DNA of 64,000 nt from Colidextribacter sp. OB.20 (GCF_009911595.1 NZ_QWKG01000006.1:50763-114762); one strand, 5' to 3'; counted from the stretch's first letter, positions 32,138-39,746 are shown. Made by a program: numbers and translations. The notes: generated from the letters alone by a model not told the origin.

Positions 32138-33310
32138 TCAATGATTTAATACCCGCACCCGGATCATGTTGGGGATCGCCCGCAGTTCGTCGGCCACCTC
32201 GTCGGTGATGCGGGTGTTTACGTCCACCATGGTGTAGGCGTAGTCCTTCTTGGACTTGTTGGTCATATTCTCCACGTTGATGTGGTCGTCGGACAGGACC
32301 CCCATGATCCTGGTCAGCATGGCGGGGACGTTCTTGTGGATCAGGCACAGGCGGGCAATGCCGCTCCAGTCCTGACAGACGTCGGGCAGGTTGACCGAGT
32401 TCTTGATATTGCCGTTAATCAGGTAGTCCCGGAGCTGCCGCGCCGCCATCACGGCGCAGTTGTCCTCGCTCTCCGGGGTGGAGGCCCCCAGGTGGGGCAG
32501 GGCGATCACATTGCGCACTGTGGTGATCTGATCGTCAGGGAAGTCGGTGACATATTTGGCCACCCGGCCGGCCTCCAGGGCGGCGATCATGTCATCGTCG
32601 TTGACCAGCCCGCCCCGGGCCAGATTAAGCACCCGCACCTGTCCCTTCATCTTGCCGATGGCCTCGGCGTTGATAAAGTCCCTGGTGGCATTGGTATAGG
32701 GGATGTGGAGGGTGACGTAGTCAGACACCTTGTACAGCTCATCCACATTCTGGACCACATGGACGTGCCGGTCTAGCCGCAGGGCTGCGTCCACCGACAG
32801 GAAGGGGTCGTAGCCGTAGACGTCCATCCCCAGGTCCAGGGCGATATTGCACACCAGGGCCCCGATGGCCCCCAGACCGATGACGCCCAGAGTCTTGCGG
32901 TAGAGCTCCGGACCGGCGAAGGCCGACTTGCCCTTCTCCACTGCGGCGGCCACGTCCACTTTGGGGGTATGGGCCTGCTCCTGGACCCAGTCAGCGCCCC
33001 CCAGCACGTCCCGGGACGCGATAAGCATGGCGGCGATGACCAGCTCCTTCACCGCGTTGGCGTTGGCGCCGGGGGTGTTGAACACCACAATGCCATTCTC
33101 CGAGCAGCGATCAATGGGGATGTTGTTGGTGCCCGCTCCCGCCCGGGCGATGGCCCGGAGGGAGTCAGGAAAGGCATAGTCGTGCATGGGCGCGGAGCGG
33201 ACCAGAACACCGTCCTCGTTCTCCACCTCCGCCCCCGTCTGAAACCGGGTGGGGTCCAGACGGGCCAGACCGACAGAGGAAATCTTATTCAGTGTCTTGA
33301 TACGATACAT
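32138..33310 (-). CDS. serA: D-3-phosphoglycerate dehydrogenase
   Basis: A 390-residue NAD-dependent dehydrogenase, the first step of serine synthesis. The Rossmann motif GVIGLGAIGALV, the catalytic Arg/Glu/His set (NLARGGLVND, ALPHLGASTPESEDN) and a C-terminal ACT domain (about residues 315-390) are present. It lacks the intervening domain of the long form. The ATG at 33310 is preceded by GAGGTAATTTCC; open frame beyond it is repeat and antisense sequence. serC lies 0.7 kb away on the same strand, separated by an ECF transporter subunit. Confidence 0.95.
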   Translation of the reverse strand: MYRIKTLNKISSVGLARLDPTRFQTGAEVENEDGVLVRSAPMHDYAFPDSLRAIARAGAGTNNIPIDRCSENGIVVFNTPGANANAVKELVIAAMLIASRDVLGGADWVQEQAHTPKVDVAAAVEKGKSAFAGPELYRKTLGVIGLGAIGALVCNIALDLGMDVYGYDPFLSVDAALRLDRHVHVVQNVDELYKVSDYVTLHIPYTNATRDFINAEAIGKMKGQVRVLNLARGGLVNDDDMIAALEAGRVAKYVTDFPDDQITTVRNVIALPHLGASTPESEDNCAVMAARQLRDYLINGNIKNSVNLPDVCQDWSGIARLCLIHKNVPAMLTRIMGVLSDDHINVENMTNKSKKDYAYTMVDVNTRITDEVADELRAIPNMIRVRVLNH

Positions 33311-33338
33311 GGAAATTACCTCGAATTTCTGTGAAATG

Positions 33339-33436
33339 GTAGGGCGCGACGACTCGGCGCGCCCTGTCCCTGGTTCTGCATCCCGGCGTGCCCGGTGGTC
33401 ACGCCCTACAGCAGGGCGGATAAAATCCGCCCCTGC
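33339..33436. repeat. Family A repeat followed by a family B palindrome
   Basis: 33339-33410 starts GTAGGGCGCGACGACTCGGC and ends GGTCACGCCCTACA. 33411-33436 is GCAGGGCGGATA and its partner TATCCGCCCTGCA-type arm. Confidence 0.82.
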
Positions 33437-33444
33437 AATATTGT

Positions 33445-33951
33445 CTAGGCCCTCACCCGCTCCTTCAGCTTGACCCCGTCCAGCGCCGGGGCGATGACCA
33501 GGAAAAGGGCGCCGCTGCCGATCCCCTGGACCAGGGTGCCCAAAAACTGGGGGACGAAGGCGGCCATAGTCCCGGCCATAGCGCAGCCGGCCAGAGCGTA
33601 GGCCGAGGGGGAAAACAGTCCTGCGGCAACCATCGCGGCCAGGTTCCGGCGGCACAGGAGCCTCTCGCCGCCGCTGGTAAAAAACAGCACCACCACGGCC
33701 TTGATAATCAGGGTGGGCAGCACCCACACGGGGGCGGTGAGCAGATCGGCCAGCCCGGCGCCGATGGCGGCGGCCGCCGCCGCGCAGGGGGTGGGCAACA
33801 GGCAGGCGGCCAGATAAATCAGGGCATCCCCCAGATGAATATAGCCTCCGGTGGGAATGGGAATATGGAGCATATAGGCGGTCATCACAGTGATGGATGC
33901 GGCGAACAGGGCGGTGATGACCATCAGGTGCAGCTTTTGCTTTTGGCGCAT
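33445..33951 (-). CDS. ECF transporter S component, substrate unassigned
   Basis: A 168-residue protein with five or six membrane segments. PIPTGGYIHLGDALIYLAA is typical of the ECF S-component family that includes riboflavin, hydroxymethylpyrimidine and vitamin B6 transporters. It has its own near-perfect promoter. It lies between serA and serC; since SerC needs pyridoxal phosphate, a B6 vitamer is one possible substrate, but this rests only on position. Confidence 0.82.
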   Translation of the reverse strand: MRQKQKLHLMVITALFAASITVMTAYMLHIPIPTGGYIHLGDALIYLAACLLPTPCAAAAAAIGAGLADLLTAPVWVLPTLIIKAVVVLFFTSGGERLLCRRNLAAMVAAGLFSPSAYALAGCAMAGTMAAFVPQFLGTLVQGIGSGALFLVIAPALDGVKLKERVRA

Positions 33952-33983
33952 GCAGATACCCCCCGTACAGGTTATTGAAAAGA

Positions 33984-34012
33984 AGTATACGCCGTATTTC
34001 CTACTTTGTCAA
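33984..34012 (-). promoter_or_regulatory. Promoter of the ECF S-component gene
   Basis: Minus strand TTGACA, 17-base spacer, TATACT, immediately after the serC stop. Confidence 0.85.
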
Positions 34013-34030
34013 TGGGTTAATCCATTTTTG

Positions 34031-35116
34031 TCAGTTGGCCCTGTCAAAGCTTTGGATGAAGTCACACAGCTTTTCCACACCCTCCACAGGCATGGCGTTA
34101 TAGATGCTGGCCCGCATTCCGCCCACCTTCCGGTGGCCCTTCAGGTTGACAAAGCCGGCGGCGGCGGCCTCCTGAACAAATTTGGCGTCCAGAGCCTCGT
34201 CCCCGGTGCGGAAGGTGACGTTCATCCCGGAGCGGGAGCCCTTCTCTCCGTGGAGCTGGAACAGCCGGGAGCTCTCCAGCGTCTCATAGAGCATATTGGC
34301 CCGGGTCCATTTCAGCCTCTCCATCCCGGCCACCCCGCCGTTGGCCTCCACCCAATCCAGGGTGAGGCCCAGCATATAGATGCACCAGCAGGGGGGGGTG
34401 TTATACATGGAGTCCTTGTCGATCATGGTCTTGTAGTTCATCATCAGGGGGGTATAGGGCAGCTCGCGGCCCTGGAGGCCGTCCCGGATGATGACCACCG
34501 TCAGCCCGGCGGGGGCCATATTCTTCTGGGCTCCGGCGTAGATGACGCCGAATTTAGACACGTCCACCGGCATAGACAGAATATTGGAGGACATGTCGCA
34601 CACCAGGGGGACCTCTCCTGTCTCGGGGACGTAGTCCCACTCGGTGCCGTAGATGGTGTTGTTGGCGCAGTAATAGAAATAGCTGGCGTCTTTATCCAGC
34701 TTCAGCTCCTCCTGGCGGGGAATATAGCTGTGATCGCGGTCGGAGGTATCGGCAGCCATGCTGATCTGTCCATATTTCTGAGCCTCCTGATAGGCCAGGC
34801 CGGAGAAATTGCCGGTGACCGCATAGTCCGCCTTCCCTGTTCTTCCAATCAGATTCAGGGGGACGGCGGAAAACTGGCCCGAGGCCCCGGTCTGGAGGAA
34901 GAGGATGTGATAGCCGTCCGGGATGCTCATCAGCCGGCGCAGCTTGTCCTGGGTCTCATGGAAGATGTCCATAAAGACCTTGGAACGGTGGCTCATCTCC
35001 ATCACGGACATACCGGAGCCCCGGTAGTCGGTGATCTCCGCTCCGGCGCGCTCCAGCGCGGGCAGAGGAAGCATGGAGGGGCCGGCGGAAAAGTTATACA
35101 CGCGCTGGTCGCTCAT
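34031..35116 (-). CDS. serC: Phosphoserine aminotransferase
   Basis: A 361-residue class V aminotransferase making phosphoserine from 3-phosphohydroxypyruvate and glutamate. The family start VYNFSAGPSMLP, the H/R-rich GSGMSVMEMSHRSK and the PLP-lysine segment YAGAQKNMAPAGL (about residue 198) are present. KVGGMRASIYNAM is near the C-terminus. The ATG at 35116 follows AAAGGGGC. Upstream is a strong promoter whose transcript begins with a terminator-like hairpin. Confidence 0.96.
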   Translation of the reverse strand: MSDQRVYNFSAGPSMLPLPALERAGAEITDYRGSGMSVMEMSHRSKVFMDIFHETQDKLRRLMSIPDGYHILFLQTGASGQFSAVPLNLIGRTGKADYAVTGNFSGLAYQEAQKYGQISMAADTSDRDHSYIPRQEELKLDKDASYFYYCANNTIYGTEWDYVPETGEVPLVCDMSSNILSMPVDVSKFGVIYAGAQKNMAPAGLTVVIIRDGLQGRELPYTPLMMNYKTMIDKDSMYNTPPCWCIYMLGLTLDWVEANGGVAGMERLKWTRANMLYETLESSRLFQLHGEKGSRSGMNVTFRTGDEALDAKFVQEAAAAGFVNLKGHRKVGGMRASIYNAMPVEGVEKLCDFIQSFDRAN

Positions 35117-35136
35117 CAAAAAGAGCCCCTTTCTTC

Positions 35137-35178
35137 CAAAAAATAAAACTGCCCGCACCACACAGGTGGGGCAATTTT
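35137..35178 (-). promoter_or_regulatory. Terminator-like hairpin at the 5' end of the serC mRNA
   Basis: On the minus strand AAAATTGCCC pairs with GGGCAGTTTT around an inner CACC/GGTG stem, followed by ATTTTTTGG. It starts about at the predicted first transcribed base, so there is no room for an upstream sensor domain. It may attenuate, stabilise or process the serC transcript. Confidence 0.65.
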
Positions 35179-35180
35179 CT

Positions 35181-35209
35181 ATTATAGCCCGGGGAAAATG
35201 GGGTGTCAA
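35181..35209 (-). promoter_or_regulatory. serC promoter
   Basis: Minus strand TTGACA, 17-base spacer, TATAAT; both hexamers are perfect. Confidence 0.9.
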
Positions 35210-35281
35210 TGGCAAAAGAGAAGAAGTAGCCTGTCTTTTTGCCGGGAACGCTGTGATAAATGATTTTGGGGCGGCGTGGCA

Positions 35282-35309
35282 CCCCCTCCCCCCTGCCCCC
35301 ATACAATGG
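35282..35309 (+). promoter_or_regulatory. Candidate mother-cell sigma (SigK/SigE) promoter of dpaAB
   Basis: AC, a 17-base spacer and CATACAATG lie about 50 bases before dpaA. This agrees with SigK (AC...CATAnnnTA) and with the SigE -10 (CATACAAT). Known spoVF operons are SigK-dependent. Confidence 0.5.
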
Positions 35310-35355
35310 GGTAGAAACCCACCGCCGCTCGGCCGGTGGTTCTGGAGGTACTTCT

Positions 35356-36231
35356 ATGAAACACGAGCTGAATATCTGGGTGGTGGGCGGCGACCTGCGG
35401 CAGGAGAAGCTCTCCCTGCTGCTGGCCGAGGACGGCCACACTGTCCATACCTATGCCCTGGGCCAGTCCCAGGAGCCCAGCCCCGGCCTCACCGCCGAGG
35501 CCTCCCTGCGTTTTGTTGACAAGGCGGACTGCGTCGTCCTGCCCCTCCCCGTCTCTGGCGGCGGCGGACAGCTCAACGCCCCGCTGGCCGGGTCGGAGTA
35601 TCCCCTGGCCTCTATTCTGGACCGGCTGTCCCCCCGGCAGTTCATCTGCGGCGGCCGGGTGGACCGGGAGGTCCAGGCCCTGGCACAGGAACGGGGCCTC
35701 ACCATTCACGATTACTTCGCCCGGGAGGAGCTGGCGGTGGCCAACGCCGTCCCCACGGCGGAGGGGGCCGTCCAGCTGGCTATGGAGCACCTGCCCATCA
35801 CCATCCACGGCTCCAGGGTGCTGATCATCGGCTTCGGCCGGGTGGGCCGGCTCACCGCCCAGCGCTTTCAGGCTCTGGGGGCCCGGGTGAGCGTGGCCGC
35901 CCGAAAATACGATCAGCTCGCCTGGGCTCAGGCCATGGGCTTCGGCGGGGAGCATCTGTCCAATCTGAAGGGCTGGCTGTGCGGCTACGACCTCATCGTC
36001 AACACGGTCCCCGCCCAGGTGCTGGGCCGGGAGGAGCTGGAGGACATCAAGCCCGACTGCCTCATCCTGGATCTGGCCTCCAAGCCCGGCGGGGTGGAGT
36101 TGGGGGCCGCTGTGGAGCTGGGACTGACGGTAATCTGGGCCCTCTCCCTCCCCGGCAAGGTGGCCCCGGTGACCGCGGGCGCCGCCCTCCGGGACACCAT
36201 CTGCAATATGCTGCGGGAAATTGGACTGTGA
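35356..36231 (+). CDS. dpaA: Dipicolinate synthase subunit A
   Basis: A 291-residue NAD(P)-dependent subunit of dipicolinate synthase (SpoVFA). An N-terminal domain with VVGGDLRQEKLSLLLAEDGH precedes a Rossmann domain with VLIIGFGRVGRLTAQRF (about residue 160) and DLIVNTVPAQVL. With DpaB it oxidises dihydrodipicolinate to dipicolinic acid in the mother cell, which loads the spore core and gives heat resistance. The ATG at 35356 follows GGAGGTACTTCT. dpaB follows after an AT-rich hairpin repeat. Confidence 0.95.
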   Translation: MKHELNIWVVGGDLRQEKLSLLLAEDGHTVHTYALGQSQEPSPGLTAEASLRFVDKADCVVLPLPVSGGGGQLNAPLAGSEYPLASILDRLSPRQFICGGRVDREVQALAQERGLTIHDYFAREELAVANAVPTAEGAVQLAMEHLPITIHGSRVLIIGFGRVGRLTAQRFQALGARVSVAARKYDQLAWAQAMGFGGEHLSNLKGWLCGYDLIVNTVPAQVLGREELEDIKPDCLILDLASKPGGVELGAAVELGLTVIWALSLPGKVAPVTAGAALRDTICNMLREIGL

Positions 36232-36233
36232 CA

Positions 36234-36303
36234 CTGTTCTTTTCTTTTTGTTAAAAGAAAAGAACCAAAAGAAAAACTTTGGGAAAACTTCGTTTTTCCT
36301 CAT
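36234..36303. repeat. Family D hairpin repeat between dpaA and dpaB
   Basis: TTCTTTTCTTTTTGTTAAAAGAAAAGAA-type self-complementary arms are followed by CAAAAGAAAAAC, TTTGGGAAAA and TTTTTCC. The same layout occurs at 44278-44345. Confidence 0.7.
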
Positions 36304-36327
36304 TCATATCTGAAAGGAATGCTTTCA

Positions 36328-36906
36328 TTGAAGAACAACACCGTTGGATTCGCGGTATGCGGGTCCTTTTGTACACATGCCAGGGCCATGGAGGCCCTGG
36401 AGCAGGTCAAGGCCCGGTTTGCCCGGGTGGTGCCCATCGTGTCGGAGGTCGTGACAAGCACCGACACCCGCTTCGGCAGGGCCCACGACCTGATGCGGGA
36501 GATGGAGCGCATCTGCGACTGCCGGGTGATCTCCACCGTCCAGGGGGCGGAGCCCATCGGGCCCCAAAAGCTGCTGGACCTGCTCATCATCTGTCCCTGC
36601 ACGGGCAACACCCTGGGCAAGCTGGCCGCCGGCATCACTGACACCAGCGTCACCATGGCAGCCAAGGCCCACCTGCGCAATGAGCGCCCCCTCCTCATCG
36701 CCCCCTCCACCAACGACGGCCTGGCCGCCTCCGCCGCCGGCATCGGCGCCCTGCTGGCCCGGAAGCACATCTATTTTGTCCCCTTCGGCCAGGACGACTT
36801 TGAGAAGAAGCCCACCTCCCTGGTGTCCGACTTCTCCCAGGTGGCTGACGCCGCCCAGGCGGCCCTGGAGGGCCGTCAGCTCCAGCCTATCTTATTGCGG
36901 ACATGA
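36328..36906 (+). CDS. dpaB: Dipicolinate synthase subunit B
   Basis: A 192-residue flavoprotein-like subunit (SpoVFB). The N-terminus NTVGFAVCGSFCTHARAM and ICPCTGNTLGKLAAGITDTSVTMAAKAHLRN (about residues 85-115) are family hallmarks. A TTG at 36328 is chosen as start because AAAGGA lies ten bases upstream. An in-frame ATG at 36319 would leave only one base between ribosome site and start. It forms the dipicolinate synthase complex with DpaA. Confidence 0.93.
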   Translation: MKNNTVGFAVCGSFCTHARAMEALEQVKARFARVVPIVSEVVTSTDTRFGRAHDLMREMERICDCRVISTVQGAEPIGPQKLLDLLIICPCTGNTLGKLAAGITDTSVTMAAKAHLRNERPLLIAPSTNDGLAASAAGIGALLARKHIYFVPFGQDDFEKKPTSLVSDFSQVADAAQAALEGRQLQPILLRT

Positions 36907-36908
36907 GC

Positions 36909-36945
36909 AAAAAAGCAGGCCATCCTCTGAGACGGCCTGCTTTTT
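36909..36945 (+). terminator. Bidirectional terminator after dpaB
   Basis: AAAAGCAGGCC / GGCCTGCTTTTT stem with A-run before and T-run after; shared with the convergent 55-residue gene. Confidence 0.9.
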
Positions 36946-37113
36946 CTATCCCTGCATACCCTTTTTGTGGAGCGCGTTCATGGAAAGCTCTCCGGCCAAT
37001 TTGAACAAAGCATCTGCGGCAACTTGTTCTACCGGAAGTCCACCCGCGCTCTCCCCCACCTTCTGATAAAACTGATACACAAAGTCTTCCAAGCTGATGG
37101 TAATTTTTTTCAT
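36946..37113 (-). CDS. Small 55-residue protein divergent from an XRE regulator
   Basis: The ATG at 37113 has GGAGG nine bases upstream. The product begins MKKITISLEDFVYQFYQKVG, with a beta-strand/helix start reminiscent of small ribbon-helix-helix proteins, and ends in a helical stretch. Base composition is AT-richer than the flanks. It lies head-to-head with an XRE-type gene, separated by about 100 bases with a palindromic operator. A small plasmid- or element-derived regulatory pair is possible; no family is assigned. Confidence 0.6.
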   Translation of the reverse strand: MKKITISLEDFVYQFYQKVGESAGGLPVEQVAADALFKLAGELSMNALHKKGMQG

Positions 37114-37163
37114 CTATGCCACCTCCGTTCAGAAGTATATCACATTTTCCAAATTTACGCAAC

Positions 37164-37175
37164 TGCGTATACGCA
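37164..37175. promoter_or_regulatory. Palindromic operator in a divergent promoter region
   Basis: TGCGTATACGCA is a perfect 12-base palindrome flanked by further ACGCAA and TGCAAAT half-sites. It is a likely binding site of the adjacent XRE protein. Confidence 0.55.
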
Positions 37176-37215
37176 AATGCGGCAATGCAAATAGTATATT
37201 TTTGAGGTGGTTCAC

Positions 37216-37458
37216 TTGTCAGTTAAAGATGCTGTCGCAAACCGTTTTATAGATCTGTGCCGCACACGCAATATGAAAGCAAATGAACTTGCCACATTAT
37301 CCGGCGTTACCCCATCAACGGTTTATAGTATGCTGGACAGCAGACGGAGAGATGTATCTATCATCACCATCAAAAAGCTTTGCGACGGTCTAGATATCAC
37401 TCTGGGAGAGTTCTTCTCCGCACCGGCCTTTGACAGCCTGGAACAGGAAATTAAATAG
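37216..37458 (+). CDS. XRE-family HTH regulator
   Basis: An 80-residue single-domain protein with a Cro/CI helix-turn-helix (NRFIDLCRTRNMKANELA, then SGVTPSTVYSMLDSRRRD and IKKLCDGLDITLGEFF). GAGGTGG precedes a TTG at 37216, chosen as start; an in-frame GTG at 37207 overlaps that ribosome site. It probably controls its own and the divergent 55-residue gene. Composition suggests an acquired gene pair. Confidence 0.85.
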   Translation: MSVKDAVANRFIDLCRTRNMKANELATLSGVTPSTVYSMLDSRRRDVSIITIKKLCDGLDITLGEFFSAPAFDSLEQEIK

Positions 37459-37467
37459 GATTTTTCC

Positions 37468-37508
37468 ACAAAAAACACTCCGCCTGTCTCTCTGACAAGC
37501 GGAGTATT
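37468..37508 (-). terminator. Terminator between XRE and transketolase genes
   Basis: ACTCCGC / GCGGAGT arms with an inner TGTC/GACA stem. On the minus strand the hairpin is followed by GTTTTTTG and ends the transketolase operon. Confidence 0.85.
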
Positions 37509-37513
37509 CTCAT

Positions 37514-38458
37514 TTACTTCCCGCAGAAGTCTCTGGCGACCTCCACAATATGGTCGGCGGACAGACCGAACTGCTTAAGCAGGGCGGCGGCGGGGCCGGA
37601 GTGGCCGAACTCGTCGTTGACGCCGATGCGGCGCACGGGGGTGGGACACTTCTCGCTGAGCAGGGCGCAGACCGCCTCGCCCAGGCCGCCGATGACGGAG
37701 TGCTCCTCACAGGTGATAATCCTGCCGCACTCCCGGGCGGCCTTCAGGACCAGCTCCTCGTCCAGGGGCTTAATGGTGCACAGGTTGATGACACGGGCGG
37801 AGATGCCGGCCTCGGCCAGCGCCCTGCCCGCCTCCATGGCTTCATTCACCAGCAGGCCGTTGGCGATGATAGCTACGTCGCCGCCGTCCTGAAGGACCTC
37901 GCCCTTGCCGATCTCGAACTTAAAGCTGGCCTCGTCGTGGAACACAGGCACGGCCAGCCGGCCGAAGCGCAGGTAGACGGGCCCCTCATACTCATAGGCG
38001 GCCTTGACGGCGGCCTTGGCCTCCACGTCGTCGGCGGGGGACATGACCACCATGCCGGGGATGGACCGCATCAGGGCGAAATCCTCACAGCACTGGTGGC
38101 TGGCTCCGTCCTCGCCCACGGAGATGCCGCCGTGGGTGGCGCCGATCTTCACGTTCAGGTGGGGGTAGCCGATGGAATTGCGCACCTGCTCGAATGCCCG
38201 CCCGGCAGCGAACATGGCAAAGCTGGAGGCGAAGGGCACCAGCCCCATGGCGGCGGCGCCGGCGGCCACGGCGATCATGTTGCCCTCGGCGATGCCGCAG
38301 TTGAAGTGCCGGTCAGGGAAGGCCTTCTTAAAGGTGCCGGTTTTGGTGGCGCCCGCCAGGTCGGCGTCAAAGACGATCAGATCGTCGTGCTCCGCGCCCA
38401 GGGCGGCCAGAGCGTTTCCGTAGCTGTCACGGGTCGCGATTTTTTTTACATCCGCCAT
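37514..38458 (-). CDS. Transketolase, C-terminal subunit
   Basis: A 314-residue protein holding the pyrimidine-binding and C-terminal domains of transketolase (DADLAGATKTGTFKKAFPDR, GISVGEDGASHQCCEDFALMR, CEEHSVIGGLGEAV). Together with the N-terminal subunit encoded upstream it makes a split transketolase, common in Clostridia. The enzyme interconverts pentose and hexose/triose phosphates using thiamine pyrophosphate. The start lies two bases before the end of the partner gene, with GGAGGCGATG inside it, so expression is coupled. Confidence 0.94.
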   Translation of the reverse strand: MADVKKIATRDSYGNALAALGAEHDDLIVFDADLAGATKTGTFKKAFPDRHFNCGIAEGNMIAVAAGAAAMGLVPFASSFAMFAAGRAFEQVRNSIGYPHLNVKIGATHGGISVGEDGASHQCCEDFALMRSIPGMVVMSPADDVEAKAAVKAAYEYEGPVYLRFGRLAVPVFHDEASFKFEIGKGEVLQDGGDVAIIANGLLVNEAMEAGRALAEAGISARVINLCTIKPLDEELVLKAARECGRIITCEEHSVIGGLGEAVCALLSEKCPTPVRRIGVNDEFGHSGPAAALLKQFGLSADHIVEVARDFCGK

Positions 38459-38459
38459 C

Positions 38460-39305
38460 TTACATCGCCTCCACTTCTGCCAGCTGAGCCTTGAGCTCCT
38501 TCATGGCGGTCTCATACTCCTCGTCGTTGGGGGCCTTGCCGTGCCAGCCGGCCTGGCCCTCCATGAAGCTGACCCCCTTGCCCTTGGTGGTCTTCATCAC
38601 AATGGCGGTGGGGACGCCCTTGGTGGCCTTGGCCTTCTCAAAAGCCGCCTCGATCTGGTCGAAGTCGTGGCCGTCAATCTCCACCACCTCAAAGCCGAAA
38701 GCTCTCAGCTTGTCGGGGATGGGATAGGGACTCATGACCTGATCCACCGGACCATCAATCTGCAGGCCGTTGTTGTCCACAATGGCGCAGAAGTTGTCCA
38801 GCTTGTAGTGGTGGGCGAACATCATGGCCTCCCACACCTGGCCCTCCTGAATCTCGCCGTCGCCCAGCAGGGCATACACCCGGCAGGTCTTGCCCATCCT
38901 CCGGGCGGCCAGGGCCATGCCGGCGGCGCAGGAGACCCCCTGGCCCAGAGAGCCGGTGGACATGTCGATGCCAGGGACGGTGTTCATGTTGGGGTGGCCC
39001 TGGAGATAGCTGTCAATGTGCCGCAGGGTGGGCAGATCCTCCACTGGGAAGAAGCCCCGCAGAGCCAGAGCGGCGTACAGGCCCGGGGCGGTATGGCCCT
39101 TGGACAAAACGAAGCGGTCCCGATCGGCCCACTTGGGGTCCTTGGGGTCGATGTTCAGTTCCTTGAAGTAGAGGTAGGCAAACAGGTCAGAGGCGGAAAG
39201 ACTCCCGCCGGGATGGCCGGCCTTGGCCCCATGGGTGCCCTCGATGACGCCCATGCGCACCTTGCAGGCCATCGCCATTAGCTGCTTTTTTTCATTGGCT
39301 GTCAT
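38460..39305 (-). CDS. Transketolase, N-terminal subunit
   Basis: A 281-residue thiamine-pyrophosphate-binding half of a split transketolase. GHPGGSLSASDLFAYLYF, LSKGHTAPGLYAAL, STGSLGQGVS and the cofactor motif LLGDGEIQEGQVWEA with a downstream NN are all present. The ATG at 39305 follows AAAGGAGAATACT and has its own promoter. Thiamine supply links it loosely to the riboswitch-controlled thiT in this window. Confidence 0.94.
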   Translation of the reverse strand: MTANEKKQLMAMACKVRMGVIEGTHGAKAGHPGGSLSASDLFAYLYFKELNIDPKDPKWADRDRFVLSKGHTAPGLYAALALRGFFPVEDLPTLRHIDSYLQGHPNMNTVPGIDMSTGSLGQGVSCAAGMALAARRMGKTCRVYALLGDGEIQEGQVWEAMMFAHHYKLDNFCAIVDNNGLQIDGPVDQVMSPYPIPDKLRAFGFEVVEIDGHDFDQIEAAFEKAKATKGVPTAIVMKTTKGKGVSFMEGQAGWHGKAPNDEEYETAMKELKAQLAEVEAM

Positions 39306-39359
39306 AGTATTCTCCTTTGCGGTAAGATTTGTCGCCGGTGGTAATTTCACACTGCCCCT

Positions 39360-39388
39360 ATTATAAGACAGCCGCTCAAAAATTACAA
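39360..39388 (-). promoter_or_regulatory. Promoter of the split transketolase operon
   Basis: Minus strand TTGTAA, 17-base spacer, TATAAT. Confidence 0.8.
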
Positions 39389-39445
39389 GGAGAAATACTG
39401 CGGAAGGCTGTACGGAAATAGAGAACGGCTTAGGAAATGGAGATA

Positions 39446-39474
39446 TTGACAACAAACCCGCAGGCGGCTATAAT
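39446..39474 (+). promoter_or_regulatory. Promoter of an antisense RNA
   Basis: TTGACA, 17-base spacer, TATAAT; both hexamers perfect, but no open reading frame follows. Confidence 0.88.
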
Positions 39475-39479
39475 AAGAC

Positions 39480-39515
39480 ATAGAAAGGGCTCTGCCAAAA
39501 CACGGTCAGCCCTTA
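39480..39515 (-). terminator. Terminator of the small-toxin mRNA
   Basis: On the minus strand AAGGGCT and AGCCCTT enclose a 16-base loop and are followed by TCTATGTCTTATT. Confidence 0.6.
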
Positions 39516-39570
39516 GAGTTGACGAAAGTGATCGCCGTACTTGTCAGGGTGCCGGCGGTCACTTCTTTTT
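39481..39570 (+). ncRNA. Candidate antisense antitoxin RNA (RatA/SR-like)
   Basis: A transcript of about 90 bases is predicted from a perfect promoter to a terminator (39526-39570). It has no start codon with a ribosome site. It is fully complementary to the 3' end of the minus-strand small-toxin mRNA, covering that mRNA's terminator hairpin, 3' UTR and the last few codons. This tail-to-tail overlap is the arrangement of txpA/ratA and bsrG/SR4 type I systems. Function is inferred. Confidence 0.65.
39526..39570 (+). terminator. Terminator of the antisense RNA
   Basis: AAGTGATCGCCG pairs with CGGCGGTCACTT (one bulge), followed by CTTTTT. Confidence 0.82.
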
Positions 39571-39639
39571 GCCCTGAATAAACAGGCCGCAAATACCAAT
39601 GATAACCAAACAAAGCTGTAACACTTCGGATGTACTCAT
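39559..39639 (-). CDS. Candidate type I toxin, 26-residue membrane peptide
   Basis: The ATG at 39639 sits seven bases from AAAGGGGGG. The peptide has a short polar start (MSTSEVLQ), one hydrophobic helix (about residues 7-22, LCLVIIGICGLFI) and a basic KKK end, like holin-like/TxpA/BsrG type I toxins. Its mRNA should run from about 39740 to 39480 and has a long structured leader. A hairpin loop at 39672-39682 (AGCTCCTT in the mRNA) can pair with the ribosome site. An antisense RNA overlaps its 3' end. These features together support a type I toxin-antitoxin locus; toxicity is untested. Confidence 0.68.
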   Translation of the reverse strand: MSTSEVLQLCLVIIGICGLFIQGKKK

Positions 39640-39663
39640 CAGGCAGCCCCCCTTTCCGAAGAT

Positions 39664-39687
39664 CAGAGGGCAAGGAGCTGCCCTCTG
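39664..39687 (-). promoter_or_regulatory. Leader hairpin able to mask the toxin ribosome site
   Basis: CAGAGGGC and GCCCTCTG form a perfect 8-bp stem. The mRNA loop sequence AGCTCCTT is complementary to the AAGGGGGGCT ribosome-binding region of the small toxin. Confidence 0.6.
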
Positions 39688-39746
39688 TCATGAGGGCTGA
39701 CCGCTGCTGCTTGTCAGCGCTGAAAAATCATTCTTTCCTGTATTTT

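Noticed and set aside
32138..33727. SerA as a 529-residue protein starting at 33727
   Set aside because: The extra N-terminus is the reverse of the ECF transporter gene plus repeat DNA; the ATG at 33310 begins the conserved family sequence behind a good ribosome site.
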